Assembly (NCBI RefSeq): GCF_004565475.1
Contig: NZ_SRHX01000002.1
Coordinates: forward strand, 248,001-312,000
Source of the DNA: Lonepinella koalarum
GTDB taxonomy: Bacteria; Pseudomonadota; Gammaproteobacteria; Enterobacterales; Pasteurellaceae
Reading direction: 5' to 3'
Length of the DNA: 64,000 bases
The notes under the pieces were generated by a model that saw only the letters and a program-made list of their open reading frames with translations, ran no database searches and was not told where the DNA came from. Made by a program: the position numbers and the translations under genes. Below, piece after piece: positions 47,808-56,783 of this stretch (within the stretch, counting starts at the first letter, position 1; each line of letters starts with the position of its first letter).

Positions 47808-47916
47808 CCCCCGCACTGCGTACGGGGTTACGCATGGTATTGCTACACCGTAGCTTGATAGATCGAAGAGAGATGCAGAGCATCGTTATTGATTAGCCCT
47901 ACACGAGAATGCAGGG
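47808..47916 (-). repeat. Four-hairpin repeat, copy A (upstream of glnE)
   Basis: On the plus strand: CCCCGCACTGCGTACGGGG (47809-47827), GCTAC-ACC-GTAGC (47842-47854), GATGC-AGA-GCATC (47872-47884), and CCCT..GCAGGG (47897-47916). Read on the minus strand it aligns along its length with copy B at 51639-51744, with the same four hairpins in the same order. The end nearest glnE gives GGGGG 4 bases before the glnE ATG. Confidence 0.88.
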
Positions 47917-47921
47917 TAAAA

Positions 47922-48242
47922 TTAATTTACATTTTCTTCCGTTGGTTTATGTAACTGGCTGAGTTTTGCTAAACCTTGATCACAACTTTTGATTTGAGTA
48001 GCAATTTCCATTTCTAGAATTTGTTTCTTGCTTTGATTCAGTTTATTTTGAATTTTGTTTAACTGAGTGTGTGTACCCGGTTGACGTTGTGCTTCGTTAA
48101 ACAATTTTTCAGTTTCTTGAAAAAGTTTTTCACACTGTTCTGGTATTTTATTGCCATCAGCAGCGGAAACGGGAAAACTAGATATTAAGGCGACTGTAAG
48201 CACTAAGCATAGGCTAGCTAATTTTGTTGTTATTGTAATCAT
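47922..48242 (-). CDS. Small exported protein, unknown function
   Basis: A 106-residue protein with a clear signal peptide (MITITTKLASLCLVLTVALI then SSFPVSA, cut before ADG). The mature part is about 80 residues of charged helix with two cysteines (PEQCEKLF and IKSCDQGL), which could form one disulfide, and KLNQSKKQILEMEIA between them. It resembles small periplasmic helical proteins of Pasteurellaceae annotated DUF5339, by memory only. An upstream ATG at 48266 would add eight residues; the one at 48242 has AAGGA 11 bases ahead, rather distant. Confidence 0.65.
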   Translation of the reverse strand: MITITTKLASLCLVLTVALISSFPVSAADGNKIPEQCEKLFQETEKLFNEAQRQPGTHTQLNKIQNKLNQSKKQILEMEIATQIKSCDQGLAKLSQLHKPTEENVN

Positions 48243-48266
48243 ACTATGGTTGATCCTTTGATTCAT

Positions 48267-48754
48267 TAAGTCAGCGTAGGTGTAAATTAGTACGCGATAC
48301 CCACAATTGCGGTGAAAATATCAGAGATTGAGAGAAAAGTCTATCTTTTTTTCGGCAATAATTTATTTATTTTTATCTTTTATTTTTTTACGTTATTTCT
48401 ACGATTTCATATGTTAAATTCTTGTTAAGAATAAATCTACTTTGCGATAGATCAATTGTATAATATCAAATAAATTTGCTATTTTTTTGATTTAGATCTA
48501 GAAATGTGATCTACATAACATTTTTCCTATTTTTTATCCGCATAAAAAGTAGTAGAATAGCTCGCGATCTTGGATTATTTTAGTGGCTTTTTTATGGTAA
48601 ATGAAAGAACGTTGTTAAAATAATTGGTATAAAAGGTTGCTTTTAGTGTGAGCCGTGTGGGGATCGTTAAAAGAAAAATCGGGGTGATTACTTATTTTGT
48701 TGGTAAAGTAATCTATAAATATAATCTTGTAGCATATTTACAAGGAGTTGTGAG
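48267..48754 (+). promoter_or_regulatory. cydABX promoter region
   Basis: A 488-base gene-free AT-rich region. TGTGATCTACATAACA (48505-48520), within a 22-base stretch that matches the CRP consensus at 20 positions, is the strongest site. Just upstream TTGAT-TTAG-ATCTA (48487-48500) fits the FNR consensus at 8 of 10. A TAGAAT (48553-48558) could be the -10. The remaining ~180 bases before cydA form a long leader in which I see no gene. Oxygen and carbon control of cytochrome bd is expected by family knowledge. Confidence 0.6.
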
Positions 48755-50317
48755 ATGTTAGACATTGTTGAACTCTCTCGTTTGCAGTTTGCGTTAACTG
48801 CGTTATATCACTTCTTGTTTGTTCCTTTAACATTAGGGCTTTCCTTTATTCTTGTCATTATGGAAACGACTTATGTGGTAACAGGCAAAGAAGTTTATAA
48901 AGATATGACTAAATTCTGGGGTAAGTTATTTGCCATTAACTTCGCTCTTGGGGTTACCACTGGTATCACCATGGAATTCCAATTTGGTACTAACTGGTCA
49001 TATTATTCTCATTATGTGGGCGATATCTTCGGTGCTCCTTTAGCTATCGAGGCATTATTAGCCTTTTTCTTAGAGTCAACCTTTGTAGGTTTATTTCTAT
49101 TTGGTTGGGATCGTTTATCTAAAAAACAACACTTAATTGCTACTTATTGCGTAGCCTTTGGTTCAAACCTTTCTGCAATGTGGATTTTGGTGGCAAATGG
49201 TTGGATGCAATTTCCTACAGGATCAGAATTTAATTTTGAAACCATGCGTATGGAAATGACCAGCTTTTTAGATTTATGGTTAAACCCAGCGGCACAAAAT
49301 AAATTATTACACACATTATCTGCAGGCTATGTAGCTGGGGCGATGTTTGTATTATCAATTAGTGCATTCTACATCTTAAAAGGTCGTGATCTTGCCTTTG
49401 CTAAACGTTCTTTCGTTATTGCTGCTACATTTGGTTTGATTTCAACTGCAGGTGTTATTATCATGGGTGATGAATCGGGCTATGAAGTGGGTCAAACTCA
49501 GCCAGTTAAATTAGCAGCAATGGAGGCAGATTGGGAAACCCAACCAGCACCAGCATCTTGGCATTTATTTGCAATTCCAAATCAAGCTGAACGTAAAAAT
49601 GATTTTGAAATTTCTATTCCTTTTATGGGTGGTATGATTGCAACCCGTTCACTGGATGGCACTTATCCTGGTTTGAGAGAGTTAGAAGCTCGCAATATTG
49701 AACGTGTGCGTAAAGGTATTGTGGCTTATGGCTTGCTTGAAGAATTACGTGCTCAGAAAAAAACAGGTCAAGTTGACGAGGCGACTAAAGCACAATTCCT
49801 CGAAGTGCGTGATGACTTAGGTTATGGTTTATTATTAAAACGCTATACTGATAAAGTGGTTGATGCTACTGAAAGTCAAATTAGAGCCGCTGCTCAAGAT
49901 ACTATTCCTAATGTTGCACCAGTATTCTGGTCATTCCGTGTGATGGGTGGTGTCGCTGGTTTAATTGCCTTATTGATTTTTGGTGCCTTTGTACAAAGTT
50001 TACGCAACAAAGTTCAACAAAGTCCATGGTTGCTTAAAGGTATCTTGTGGGGATTACCATTACCTTGGATTGGCATTGAATGTGGTTGGTTCTTGGCTGA
50101 ATACGGACGTCAACCTTGGGCGATCCAAGATGTATTACCTGTTGGCGTGGCAAATTCTTCGTTAACCACAGGCGATCTTTGGTTCTCCATTGGCTTACTC
50201 TGTGCCTTATATACAATATTCTTAGTAGCAGAAATGTATTTAATGTTTAAATATGGTCGGCTTGGACCAAGCGCATTAAAAACAGGTCGCTATTATTTCG
50301 AGCAATCAACTAAATAA
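48755..50317 (+). CDS. cydA: Cytochrome bd ubiquinol oxidase subunit I CydA
   Basis: A 520-residue polytopic subunit carrying haems b558, b595 and d, which oxidises ubiquinol and reduces oxygen at high affinity. [22 protein letters not shown] contains the first haem histidine (His18/19 region). [19 protein letters not shown] and [17 protein letters not shown] are conserved core segments. The long periplasmic Q-loop (about residues 255-385) matches the E. coli long form. A strong ribosome binding site (AAGGAG) precedes the ATG. Confidence 0.97.
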   Translation: MLDIVELSRLQFALTALYHFLFVPLTLGLSFILVIMETTYVVTGKEVYKDMTKFWGKLFAINFALGVTTGITMEFQFGTNWSYYSHYVGDIFGAPLAIEALLAFFLESTFVGLFLFGWDRLSKKQHLIATYCVAFGSNLSAMWILVANGWMQFPTGSEFNFETMRMEMTSFLDLWLNPAAQNKLLHTLSAGYVAGAMFVLSISAFYILKGRDLAFAKRSFVIAATFGLISTAGVIIMGDESGYEVGQTQPVKLAAMEADWETQPAPASWHLFAIPNQAERKNDFEISIPFMGGMIATRSLDGTYPGLRELEARNIERVRKGIVAYGLLEELRAQKKTGQVDEATKAQFLEVRDDLGYGLLLKRYTDKVVDATESQIRAAAQDTIPNVAPVFWSFRVMGGVAGLIALLIFGAFVQSLRNKVQQSPWLLKGILWGLPLPWIGIECGWFLAEYGRQPWAIQDVLPVGVANSSLTTGDLWFSIGLLCALYTIFLVAEMYLMFKYGRLGPSALKTGRYYFEQSTK

Positions 50318-50331
50318 GTAGGAGTTAGACT

Positions 50332-51468
50332 ATGATTGATTATGAAATTCTACGCTTTATTTGGTGGATTCTAGTTCTTGTCTTGTTAATCGGTTTCTGT
50401 GTAACAGACGGTTTTGATATGGGCGTATTAACGTTATTACCTTTTGCGGGTAAGAAAGAAGTTGAAAAACGTGTCATGCTCAACACCATCGCGCCACACT
50501 GGGACGGTAACCAAGTATGGCTATTAACCGCTGGTGGTGCAATGTTTGCCGCATGGCCGATTGTTTATGCGGTATCTTTCTCTGGCTTTTATATTGCCAT
50601 GATTTTAGTTTTAGCTGCATTATTTTTCCGTCCAGTAGGTTTGGAATATCGTGCTAAAATTGAAGATGCAACTTGGCGTAAAGCATGGGATATTGGTTTG
50701 TTCATTGGTGGCTTTGTGCCGTCATTAGTATTTGGTGTCGCATTTGGTAACTTATTACAAGGCGTACCATTTGAATTCAACGATATTATGCAAATCAAAT
50801 ATACAGGTGGATTCTTTGAATTATTAAATCCATTTGGGTTACTTTGTGGTTTAATTAGCTTATCTATGTTAACCACACAAGGTGCGACATGGTTACAAAT
50901 GAAAACGACTGCAGAATTACGTAATCGTGCCAGAACTATTTCACAAGTGGGGGCATTTGCAACCTTAGTAACTTTTGTGCTTGCTGGCGTATGGTTATTA
51001 TTTAAAGATGGTTTTGTAGTCACTAGCGTTGTTGATCATCACGCTGTATCTTCACCACTAGGTAAAACGGTAATACTTGAAACGGGCGCCTGGTTTAATA
51101 ATTATAATGACATTCCGTTGTTATATATTTTCCCTGCATTAGCCGTGATTGGTGCGTTATTAAATATCGCAGCATCTAAAGCGAACCGTTCCGGTTTTGC
51201 ATTCTTTTTCTCATCATTAACCATGTTGGGTATTATCGTAACTTGTGGTGTATCCATGTTCCCATTTGTTATGCCATCAATTACACACCCTGATATGAGT
51301 TTATTAATGTGGGATGCGACTTCAAGTCAATTAACTTTACAAATAATGTTGTTCTGTGCATTAGTATTTGTCGTGATTGCCTTGTCTTATACAATTTGGT
51401 CATACTACAAAATGTTTGGTCGAATCGATGCTAAATACATCGAAGAAAACAAAACGACAGCATACTAA
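50332..51468 (+). CDS. cydB: Cytochrome bd ubiquinol oxidase subunit II CydB
   Basis: A 378-residue membrane subunit with about eight or nine hydrophobic segments. The N-terminal YEILRFIWWILVLVLLIGF, the motif DGFDMGVLTLLPF, NTIAPHWDGNQVWLLTAGGA and FEWR-like RPVGLEYRAKI are CydB hallmarks. It lies 14 bases after cydA with its own GGAG site and is followed 14 bases later by cydX. Confidence 0.97.
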   Translation: MIDYEILRFIWWILVLVLLIGFCVTDGFDMGVLTLLPFAGKKEVEKRVMLNTIAPHWDGNQVWLLTAGGAMFAAWPIVYAVSFSGFYIAMILVLAALFFRPVGLEYRAKIEDATWRKAWDIGLFIGGFVPSLVFGVAFGNLLQGVPFEFNDIMQIKYTGGFFELLNPFGLLCGLISLSMLTTQGATWLQMKTTAELRNRARTISQVGAFATLVTFVLAGVWLLFKDGFVVTSVVDHHAVSSPLGKTVILETGAWFNNYNDIPLLYIFPALAVIGALLNIAASKANRSGFAFFFSSLTMLGIIVTCGVSMFPFVMPSITHPDMSLLMWDATSSQLTLQIMLFCALVFVVIALSYTIWSYYKMFGRIDAKYIEENKTTAY

Positions 51469-51482
51469 GAAGGAGAATTACT

Positions 51483-51581
51483 ATGGTATATGTAGCTTGG
51501 GTAGTTGGCGTTTTATTCGCGGTTTGGCTGAGTGTCAAAATAGTGATTAAACTTGAAAATAAAGGTTCATTTGACGAATAG
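51483..51581 (+). CDS. cydX: Cytochrome bd small subunit CydX
   Basis: A 32-residue open frame, MVYVAWVVGVLFAVWLSVKI followed by VIKLENKGSFDE. One membrane helix with the Trp of (Y)xAW and a Glu after the helix match CydX (YbgT), which stabilises the haem site of the bd oxidase. AAGGAG lies 6-11 bases before the ATG (51470-51475). Position directly after cydB, ahead of a terminator, is the standard arrangement. Confidence 0.92.
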   Translation: MVYVAWVVGVLFAVWLSVKIVIKLENKGSFDE

Positions 51582-51600
51582 TCAATGTCGATAAATAAGA

Positions 51601-51637
51601 AAAACGCTGAATAATTGGTTATTCGGCGTTTTTGTTT
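51601..51637 (+). terminator. Terminator of cydABX
   Basis: AAAACGCTGAATAA (51601-51614) pairs with TTATTCGGCGTTTT (51619-51632), 14 bp including one T-G pair, around TTGG, then more T. It starts 20 bases after the cydX stop. Confidence 0.88.
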
Positions 51638-51638
51638 G

Positions 51639-51744
51639 CCCTGCACTGACGTACAGGGCTACGATTGTGACGATGCTCCGCATCTTATCTAGCATTAGCC
51701 ACGGAGTGGCGTGACTATGCTTAGCCCCGTACGTTAGTGCGGGG
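51639..51744 (+). repeat. Four-hairpin repeat, copy B (after cmoA and cydABX)
   Basis: Hairpins in order: CCCTGCACTGACGTACAGGG (51639-51658), GATGC-TCC-GCATC (51672-51684), CCAC-GGA-GTGG (51699-51709), CCCCGTACGTTAGTGCGGGG (51725-51744). It directly abuts the stop codon of cmoA. Copy A near glnE has the same order, with CTAC/GTAG replacing CCAC/GTGG, a compensated change. Confidence 0.88.
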
Positions 51745-52506
<762 letters not shown>

Positions 52507-52540
52507 TTAGAAGAAGTTTTATCCCACTACAAATAAATTG

Positions 52541-53056
52541 TTATTTTTTTAGCAGATGTGCCATGGCGTTTTCTTCTTGTTTAATACGTATCACTAAAAT
52601 AATAAGATAAATTGGTAAACCGATAAGGGCAGTAACGGATGCCTGACAAAATAAAGCTAATCCGACTAATTCAGGCACAATATTTAAGAAATAATTTGGG
52701 TGGCGGATATATTTAAACAAAAATGACCTATTGATTTTATGATTTGGCAGAATATAGATTTTAACCGTCCAAATCTCTTTTAATTCGTAAATGATGTAAA
52801 ACAACATTGCAATGGCAGTGATAAGGATCATTAAACCGATGAGTGACGTTGTATTGAATACTATATGGCGGTAATTTGCTTCTATAATTGCTGAAGCATA
52901 ATACAGGATATGAGCAGCAGAAAGCAAGCTAGAGTTAGCTTTACCATATTGAATGGCACCTTGAGCTATCAATGCTTTTTCATTACGAATGGAAATGGAT
53001 AGGCTATAAAAACGAATAGCCAGAATAACTGTAAATATAATATTGATAAATAACAT
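52541..53056 (-). CDS. ICMT-like membrane protein (isoprenylcysteine methyltransferase family fold)
   Basis: A 171-residue protein with about five hydrophobic segments. The second half carries LFKYIRHPNYFLNIVPELVG, where RHPNY is the signature of the ICMT/phospholipid methyltransferase-like family (SAM-binding membrane methyltransferases such as YpbQ-type proteins), and a charged C-terminus IRIKQEENAMAHLLKK with the conserved Glu pair. The substrate is unknown. The ATG at 53056 is preferred (MLFINIIFTVILAIRFYSL). A frame-compatible start at 53110 would add 18 residues, but the TTG-rich upstream part looks like leader. Confidence 0.75.
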   Translation of the reverse strand: MLFINIIFTVILAIRFYSLSISIRNEKALIAQGAIQYGKANSSLLSAAHILYYASAIIEANYRHIVFNTTSLIGLMILITAIAMLFYIIYELKEIWTVKIYILPNHKINRSFLFKYIRHPNYFLNIVPELVGLALFCQASVTALIGLPIYLIILVIRIKQEENAMAHLLKK

Positions 53057-53228
53057 GACAATCCTTTGACTTGTATTAAATCCATAAAATAAGGTTGCAC
53101 AATATAACAAAAATGAATTTGTAATGCACTAACTTTTGATCTAATATCATAAAAATGAATAGGTTAATAGCTAAATTCTATTGTGTTATTAGATTTAAAT
53201 AATCTTTTTCTCCGCAGACATTTTCCGC

Positions 53229-53234
53229 TATAAT
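53229..53234 (+). promoter_or_regulatory. Candidate -10 of aspS
   Basis: TTTTCCGCTATAAT ends with TATAAT at 53229-53234, 45 bases before the aspS ATG. The same 14-base string occurs before pth (TATAAT at 62895-62900). The -35 region (TTTTCT) is weak. Confidence 0.45.
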
Positions 53235-53279
53235 TGACACAATTTTTTTCTCATACTTTATAGAACAAAGGATTTTAAT

Positions 53280-55046
53280 ATGATGCGAACTCATTATTGC
53301 GGAGCATTAAACCGTGAAAATATCGGACAGCAAGTAATATTAAGCGGTTGGGTGAATAAACGCCGTGATTTAGGTGGATTGATTTTTATTGATATGCGTG
53401 ATGTGAAAGGCATTGTGCAAGTGTGCTTTGACCCGAAATATCCGCAAGCCTTAGAGCAAGCCGCAAGTCTGCGTAACGAATTTTGTATTCAAATCAAAGG
53501 CGAAGTGATTGCTCGCCCTGATAATCAAGTTAATAAAAATATGGCAACGGGTGAAGTGGAAATTTTGGCACACGAATTGGCGATTTACAATGCCTCTGAC
53601 GTGTTGCCGTTAGATTTCAACCAAAACAACACCGAAGAACAACGCTTAAAATACCGTTATTTAGACTTACGCCGCCCTGAAATGGCGGAACGTTTAAAAA
53701 CTCGTGCCAAGATTACTAGTTTTGTGCGTCGTTTTATGGATGAACACGGCTTTTTGGATATTGAAACCCCAATGCTCACCAAAGCGACACCAGAAGGGGC
53801 AAGGGATTATCTCGTGCCAAGCCGTGTGCATAAAGGCAAATTCTATGCGTTGCCACAATCACCGCAATTATTCAAACAGTTACTGATGATGTCAGGGTTT
53901 GACCGTTATTATCAAATTGTGAAATGTTTCCGTGATGAAGATTTGCGTGCTGATCGTCAACCTGAATTTACCCAAATCGATGTGGAAACCAGCTTTTTAA
54001 CAGCACCAGAAGTGCGTGCCATTATGGAAGAGTTGATCCATGGTTTATGGCTTAACACCATCAATGTGGATTTAGGCAAATTCCCTGTGATGACGTGGGC
54101 TGAAGCCATGGAACGTTTCGGTTCAGACAAACCTGATTTGCGTAACCCATTAGAAATGGTCACCATTTCTGACCTTGTGCGTGAGGTGGAATTTAGCGTA
54201 TTCAAAACTCCAGCCAATGACAAAGGCGGACGTGTGGCAGCAATTCGTGTACCAAACGGATCCACCATTACTCGCAAACAAATTGACGAATACACCCAAT
54301 TTGTCGGCATTTATGGTGCGAAAGGCTTGGCGTGGTTAAAAGTCAATGATGTGAACGGAGGACTTGACGGCGTACAAAGCCCGATTGCCAAATTTTTATC
54401 GGAAGACGTGTTAAAAGCGATTCTTGAGAGAGTCAAAGCCGAAACAGGCGATATTATTTTCTTTGGTGCCGACAAATGGCAAACCACCACTGACGCATTG
54501 GGTGCGTTACGCTTAAAACTCGGTCGTGATCTCGGTTTAACTCGCCTAAACGAGTGGCAACCGCTATGGGTGATCGATTTCCCAATGTTTGAGCGTGATG
54601 ATGAGGGCAATTTAGCCGCCATGCACCACCCATTCACCTCACCAAAAGATTTCAGCCCAGAACAGCTTGAAGCCGATCCAACCAGTGCCGTAGCAAACGC
54701 TTATGATATGGTGATCAACGGTTACGAAGTGGGCGGCGGCTCGGTACGGATTTTCGACCCGAAAATGCAACAAACTGTGTTCCGTATTTTAGGTATTAAT
54801 GAACAAGATCAACGTGAAAAATTCGGCTTCTTACTCGACGCCTTAAAATTCGGCACCCCACCACACGCAGGTCTTGCGTTCGGTTTAGACCGTTTAACCA
54901 TGTTATTGACAGGCACCGAAAATATCCGTGATGTGATTGCATTCCCGAAAACCACTGCAGCAGCTTGCTTGATGACGGATGCCCCTAGTTTTGCCAATCC
55001 GCAGGCGTTGGCGGAATTAGCGGTGGCTGTGGTGAAAGCAGAGTAG
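53280..55046 (+). CDS. aspS: Aspartyl-tRNA synthetase
   Basis: A 588-residue class IIb synthetase. The N-terminal OB-fold anticodon-binding domain ([21 protein letters not shown]) is followed by class II motif 1 ([18 protein letters not shown]), motif 2 ([20 protein letters not shown]), the bacterial GAD insertion domain, and motif 3 ([19 protein letters not shown]). Length equals the E. coli enzyme within two residues. Two adjacent ATGs at 53280 and 53283 are possible; AAGGA at 7 bases favours the first. A REP palindrome forms its terminator. Confidence 0.97.
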   Translation: MMRTHYCGALNRENIGQQVILSGWVNKRRDLGGLIFIDMRDVKGIVQVCFDPKYPQALEQAASLRNEFCIQIKGEVIARPDNQVNKNMATGEVEILAHELAIYNASDVLPLDFNQNNTEEQRLKYRYLDLRRPEMAERLKTRAKITSFVRRFMDEHGFLDIETPMLTKATPEGARDYLVPSRVHKGKFYALPQSPQLFKQLLMMSGFDRYYQIVKCFRDEDLRADRQPEFTQIDVETSFLTAPEVRAIMEELIHGLWLNTINVDLGKFPVMTWAEAMERFGSDKPDLRNPLEMVTISDLVREVEFSVFKTPANDKGGRVAAIRVPNGSTITRKQIDEYTQFVGIYGAKGLAWLKVNDVNGGLDGVQSPIAKFLSEDVLKAILERVKAETGDIIFFGADKWQTTTDALGALRLKLGRDLGLTRLNEWQPLWVIDFPMFERDDEGNLAAMHHPFTSPKDFSPEQLEADPTSAVANAYDMVINGYEVGGGSVRIFDPKMQQTVFRILGINEQDQREKFGFLLDALKFGTPPHAGLAFGLDRLTMLLTGTENIRDVIAFPKTTAAACLMTDAPSFANPQALAELAVAVVKAE

Positions 55047-55050
55047 ATTT

Positions 55051-55078
55051 GTAGGGGCGTATTGCATACGCCCTTTTT
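55051..55078 (+). terminator. REP palindrome serving as aspS terminator
   Basis: GTAG at 55051-55054 is followed by GGGCGTATTGCATACGCCC (55055-55073), then TTTTT. It is the same REP unit as in the array near 44 kb and is identical to the copy at 44506-44528. It begins 5 bases after the aspS stop and ends 7 bases before nudB. Confidence 0.88.
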
Positions 55079-55084
55079 ATCAAG

Positions 55085-55522
55085 ATGAAATATAAAAATC
55101 CTAACTCCGTTTTAGTGGTCATCTATGCCAAAAACAGTAATAAAGTCTTAATGCTCCAACGGCAAGACGACATAGATTTTTGGCAATCGGTAACGGGATC
55201 TTTAGCTAAAGACGAAACGCCCGAACAAACGGCTACACGAGAAGTTTTAGAAGAAATCGGCATCGATATAAAAACGGAAAATTTAGCACTTTTTGACTGC
55301 AATGAATGGATAACATTTGAAATTTTCCCGCATTTTCGGTATAAATATGCCCCGAATGTAACACATTGCAAAGAACATTGGTTTTTGTTGGCATTGCCAG
55401 ATGAGCGAGTTCCCCAATTAACGGAACATCTTGCTTATCAATGGTTAGAACCTAAACAAGCGGCAATGCTAACAAAATCGCCGAATAATCGACAGGCGAT
55501 AGAAAAATATTTAATAAAATAA
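55085..55522 (+). CDS. nudB: Dihydroneopterin triphosphate diphosphatase NudB
   Basis: A 145-residue Nudix hydrolase in the folate pathway, converting dihydroneopterin triphosphate to the monophosphate. The Nudix box is complete: G-x5-E-x7-RE-x2-EE-x-G in GSLAKDETPEQTATREVLEE and IGI, starting near residue 38. Preceding DFWQSVTG and the later CKEHWFLLALPDE agree with NudB. The order aspS-nudB-yebC-ruvCAB is the one found in E. coli and relatives. Confidence 0.93.
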   Translation: MKYKNPNSVLVVIYAKNSNKVLMLQRQDDIDFWQSVTGSLAKDETPEQTATREVLEEIGIDIKTENLALFDCNEWITFEIFPHFRYKYAPNVTHCKEHWFLLALPDERVPQLTEHLAYQWLEPKQAAMLTKSPNNRQAIEKYLIK

Positions 55523-55721
55523 AACTCACCCCCAAACCTATCCCAACGGGATGGGGAGGGCAACTGAAAAACATTCAAAGTGCGATAAAAAACCCCAAAA
55601 ATTTTACTCACAATCCTTGATAGGATTGTTCGGAGCTTTGCTCCCGTTGCTACGCAACGTTGAAAATTCCTACGGAATTTTTTCACCGCACTTTTAACAA
55701 CGCAAAGAAAGGTTTCCCCTT

Positions 55722-55834
55722 CTTTGCCGCCTAAAAATCCTTTCATTTGTAGGAAAATGGCGTCTGTCTGAGCGAAGCGAGTTCAGCCATTTTCCGTCAA
55801 GCAAATGAAAGGATTTTTAGGAAACAAGGCAAAG
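55722..55834 (+). repeat. Hairpin module R2
   Basis: A perfect 20-bp outer stem (55730-55749 with 55802-55821) encloses GGAAAATGGC (55752-55761) with GCCATTTTCC (55786-55795). The loop contains TGTCTGAGCGAAGCGAGTT (55765-55783). CTTTGCC (55722-55728) pairs with GGCAAAG (55828-55834) across the bulge AAACAA. Compared with R1, three positions in the left outer arm and the three facing positions in the right arm are changed together, keeping all 20 pairs. The loop span is 52 bases in both. Confidence 0.9.
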
Positions 55835-55851
55835 CAGGGTCGCCTTTTTTG

Positions 55852-55881
55852 GTTACTTTTTTGGCGAAGCAAAAAAGTAAC
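55852..55881. repeat. Hairpin following module R2
   Basis: GTTACTTTTTTG (55852-55863) pairs perfectly with CAAAAAAGTAAC (55870-55881) around GCGAAG. It is the counterpart of the 13713-13744 hairpin beside module R1, with a different but again perfectly paired stem. Confidence 0.85.
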
Positions 55882-55956
55882 AAGAACATTGGCGAAGAAA
55901 AAAGTAATAAATAAACCAAATTTAAAATTAAACAAAAAAGAGAAAGGAAAAACAAC

Positions 55957-56697
55957 ATGGCAGGACACAGTAAATGGGCTAACATCAAACACCGCAAAGC
56001 CGCACAAGATGCACAACGTGGCAAAGTTTTTACCAAATTAATCCGTGAGTTAGTCACCGCTGCAAAAATCGGCGGCGGCGATGTCGGCACTAATCCGCGT
56101 TTGCGTGCGGCAGTGGACAAAGCCCTTTCCAGCAATATGACCCGTGATACCATCAATCGTGCGATTGAGCGTGGTGTGGGCGGTGGCGATGACACCAATA
56201 TGGAAACTCGTGTTTACGAAGGCTACGGACCGGGTGGCACCGCGGTGATGGTGGAATGTTTAAGTGACAACGCCAATCGTACGATTTCACAAGTTCGCCC
56301 GAGTTTTACCAAATGTGGCGGTAACTTAGGGACTGAGGGTTCGGTCGGTTATTTATTCAGTAAAAAAGGCTTAATTTTAATTCTTGAAGCCGATGAAGAT
56401 GCTTTGACCGAAGCGGCAATCGAAGCGGGGGCAGACGATATTCAACCGCAAGAAGATGGTTCATTTGAAATCTATACCGCATGGGAAGATTTAAGCGATG
56501 TGCGAGAAGCGATTGAAAAAGCGGGTTTCAAAATTGAAAGTGCAGAAGTGACGATGATCCCATCAACCAGTGTCGATCTTGATGCAGAAAATGCACCAAA
56601 ACTATTACGTTTAATTGATATGCTGGAAGATTGTGATGACGTGCAAAACGTCTATCACAACGGCGAAATCAGTGACGAAGTGGCTGCCTTACTTTAA
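55957..56697 (+). CDS. yebC: YebC/TACO1-family protein
   Basis: A 246-residue protein of the YebC/TACO1 family. [22 protein letters not shown] at the start, [27 protein letters not shown] and the [23 protein letters not shown] core are the classic signature. Recent work on the family links members to translation of difficult peptide stretches on the ribosome, while older annotation calls it a transcriptional regulator. Its AAAGGAAA ribosome binding site lies right after the hairpin region. Length equals the E. coli protein (246). Confidence 0.95.
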   Translation: MAGHSKWANIKHRKAAQDAQRGKVFTKLIRELVTAAKIGGGDVGTNPRLRAAVDKALSSNMTRDTINRAIERGVGGGDDTNMETRVYEGYGPGGTAVMVECLSDNANRTISQVRPSFTKCGGNLGTEGSVGYLFSKKGLILILEADEDALTEAAIEAGADDIQPQEDGSFEIYTAWEDLSDVREAIEKAGFKIESAEVTMIPSTSVDLDAENAPKLLRLIDMLEDCDDVQNVYHNGEISDEVAALL

Positions 56698-56783
56698 TAT
56701 AATTTGTATTCTAAGTTTTGTTATGCTAGGATGAAATTGTCTTTTTGACCAGACCTACTTTTATCTTTATTAAGGAGATTTTT

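Larger units (their letters stand above)
55523..55956. repeat. Composite hairpin region between nudB and yebC
   Basis: This 434-base gap holds no gene. From left: CCTATCCC-AAC-GGGATGGG near 55538-55555; an imperfect USS (AAAGTGCGAT) near 55578; hairpins CAATCC/GGATTG (55611-55628), CGGAGC/GCTCCCG (55631-55646), CGTTGC/GCAACG (55645-55659) and AAAATTCC/GGAATTTT (55663-55681); a perfect USS ACCGCACTT (55685-55693); module R2 (55722-55834); and a hairpin at 55852-55881. It shares module R2 and the last hairpin with the murE-murF element. Confidence 0.82.
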
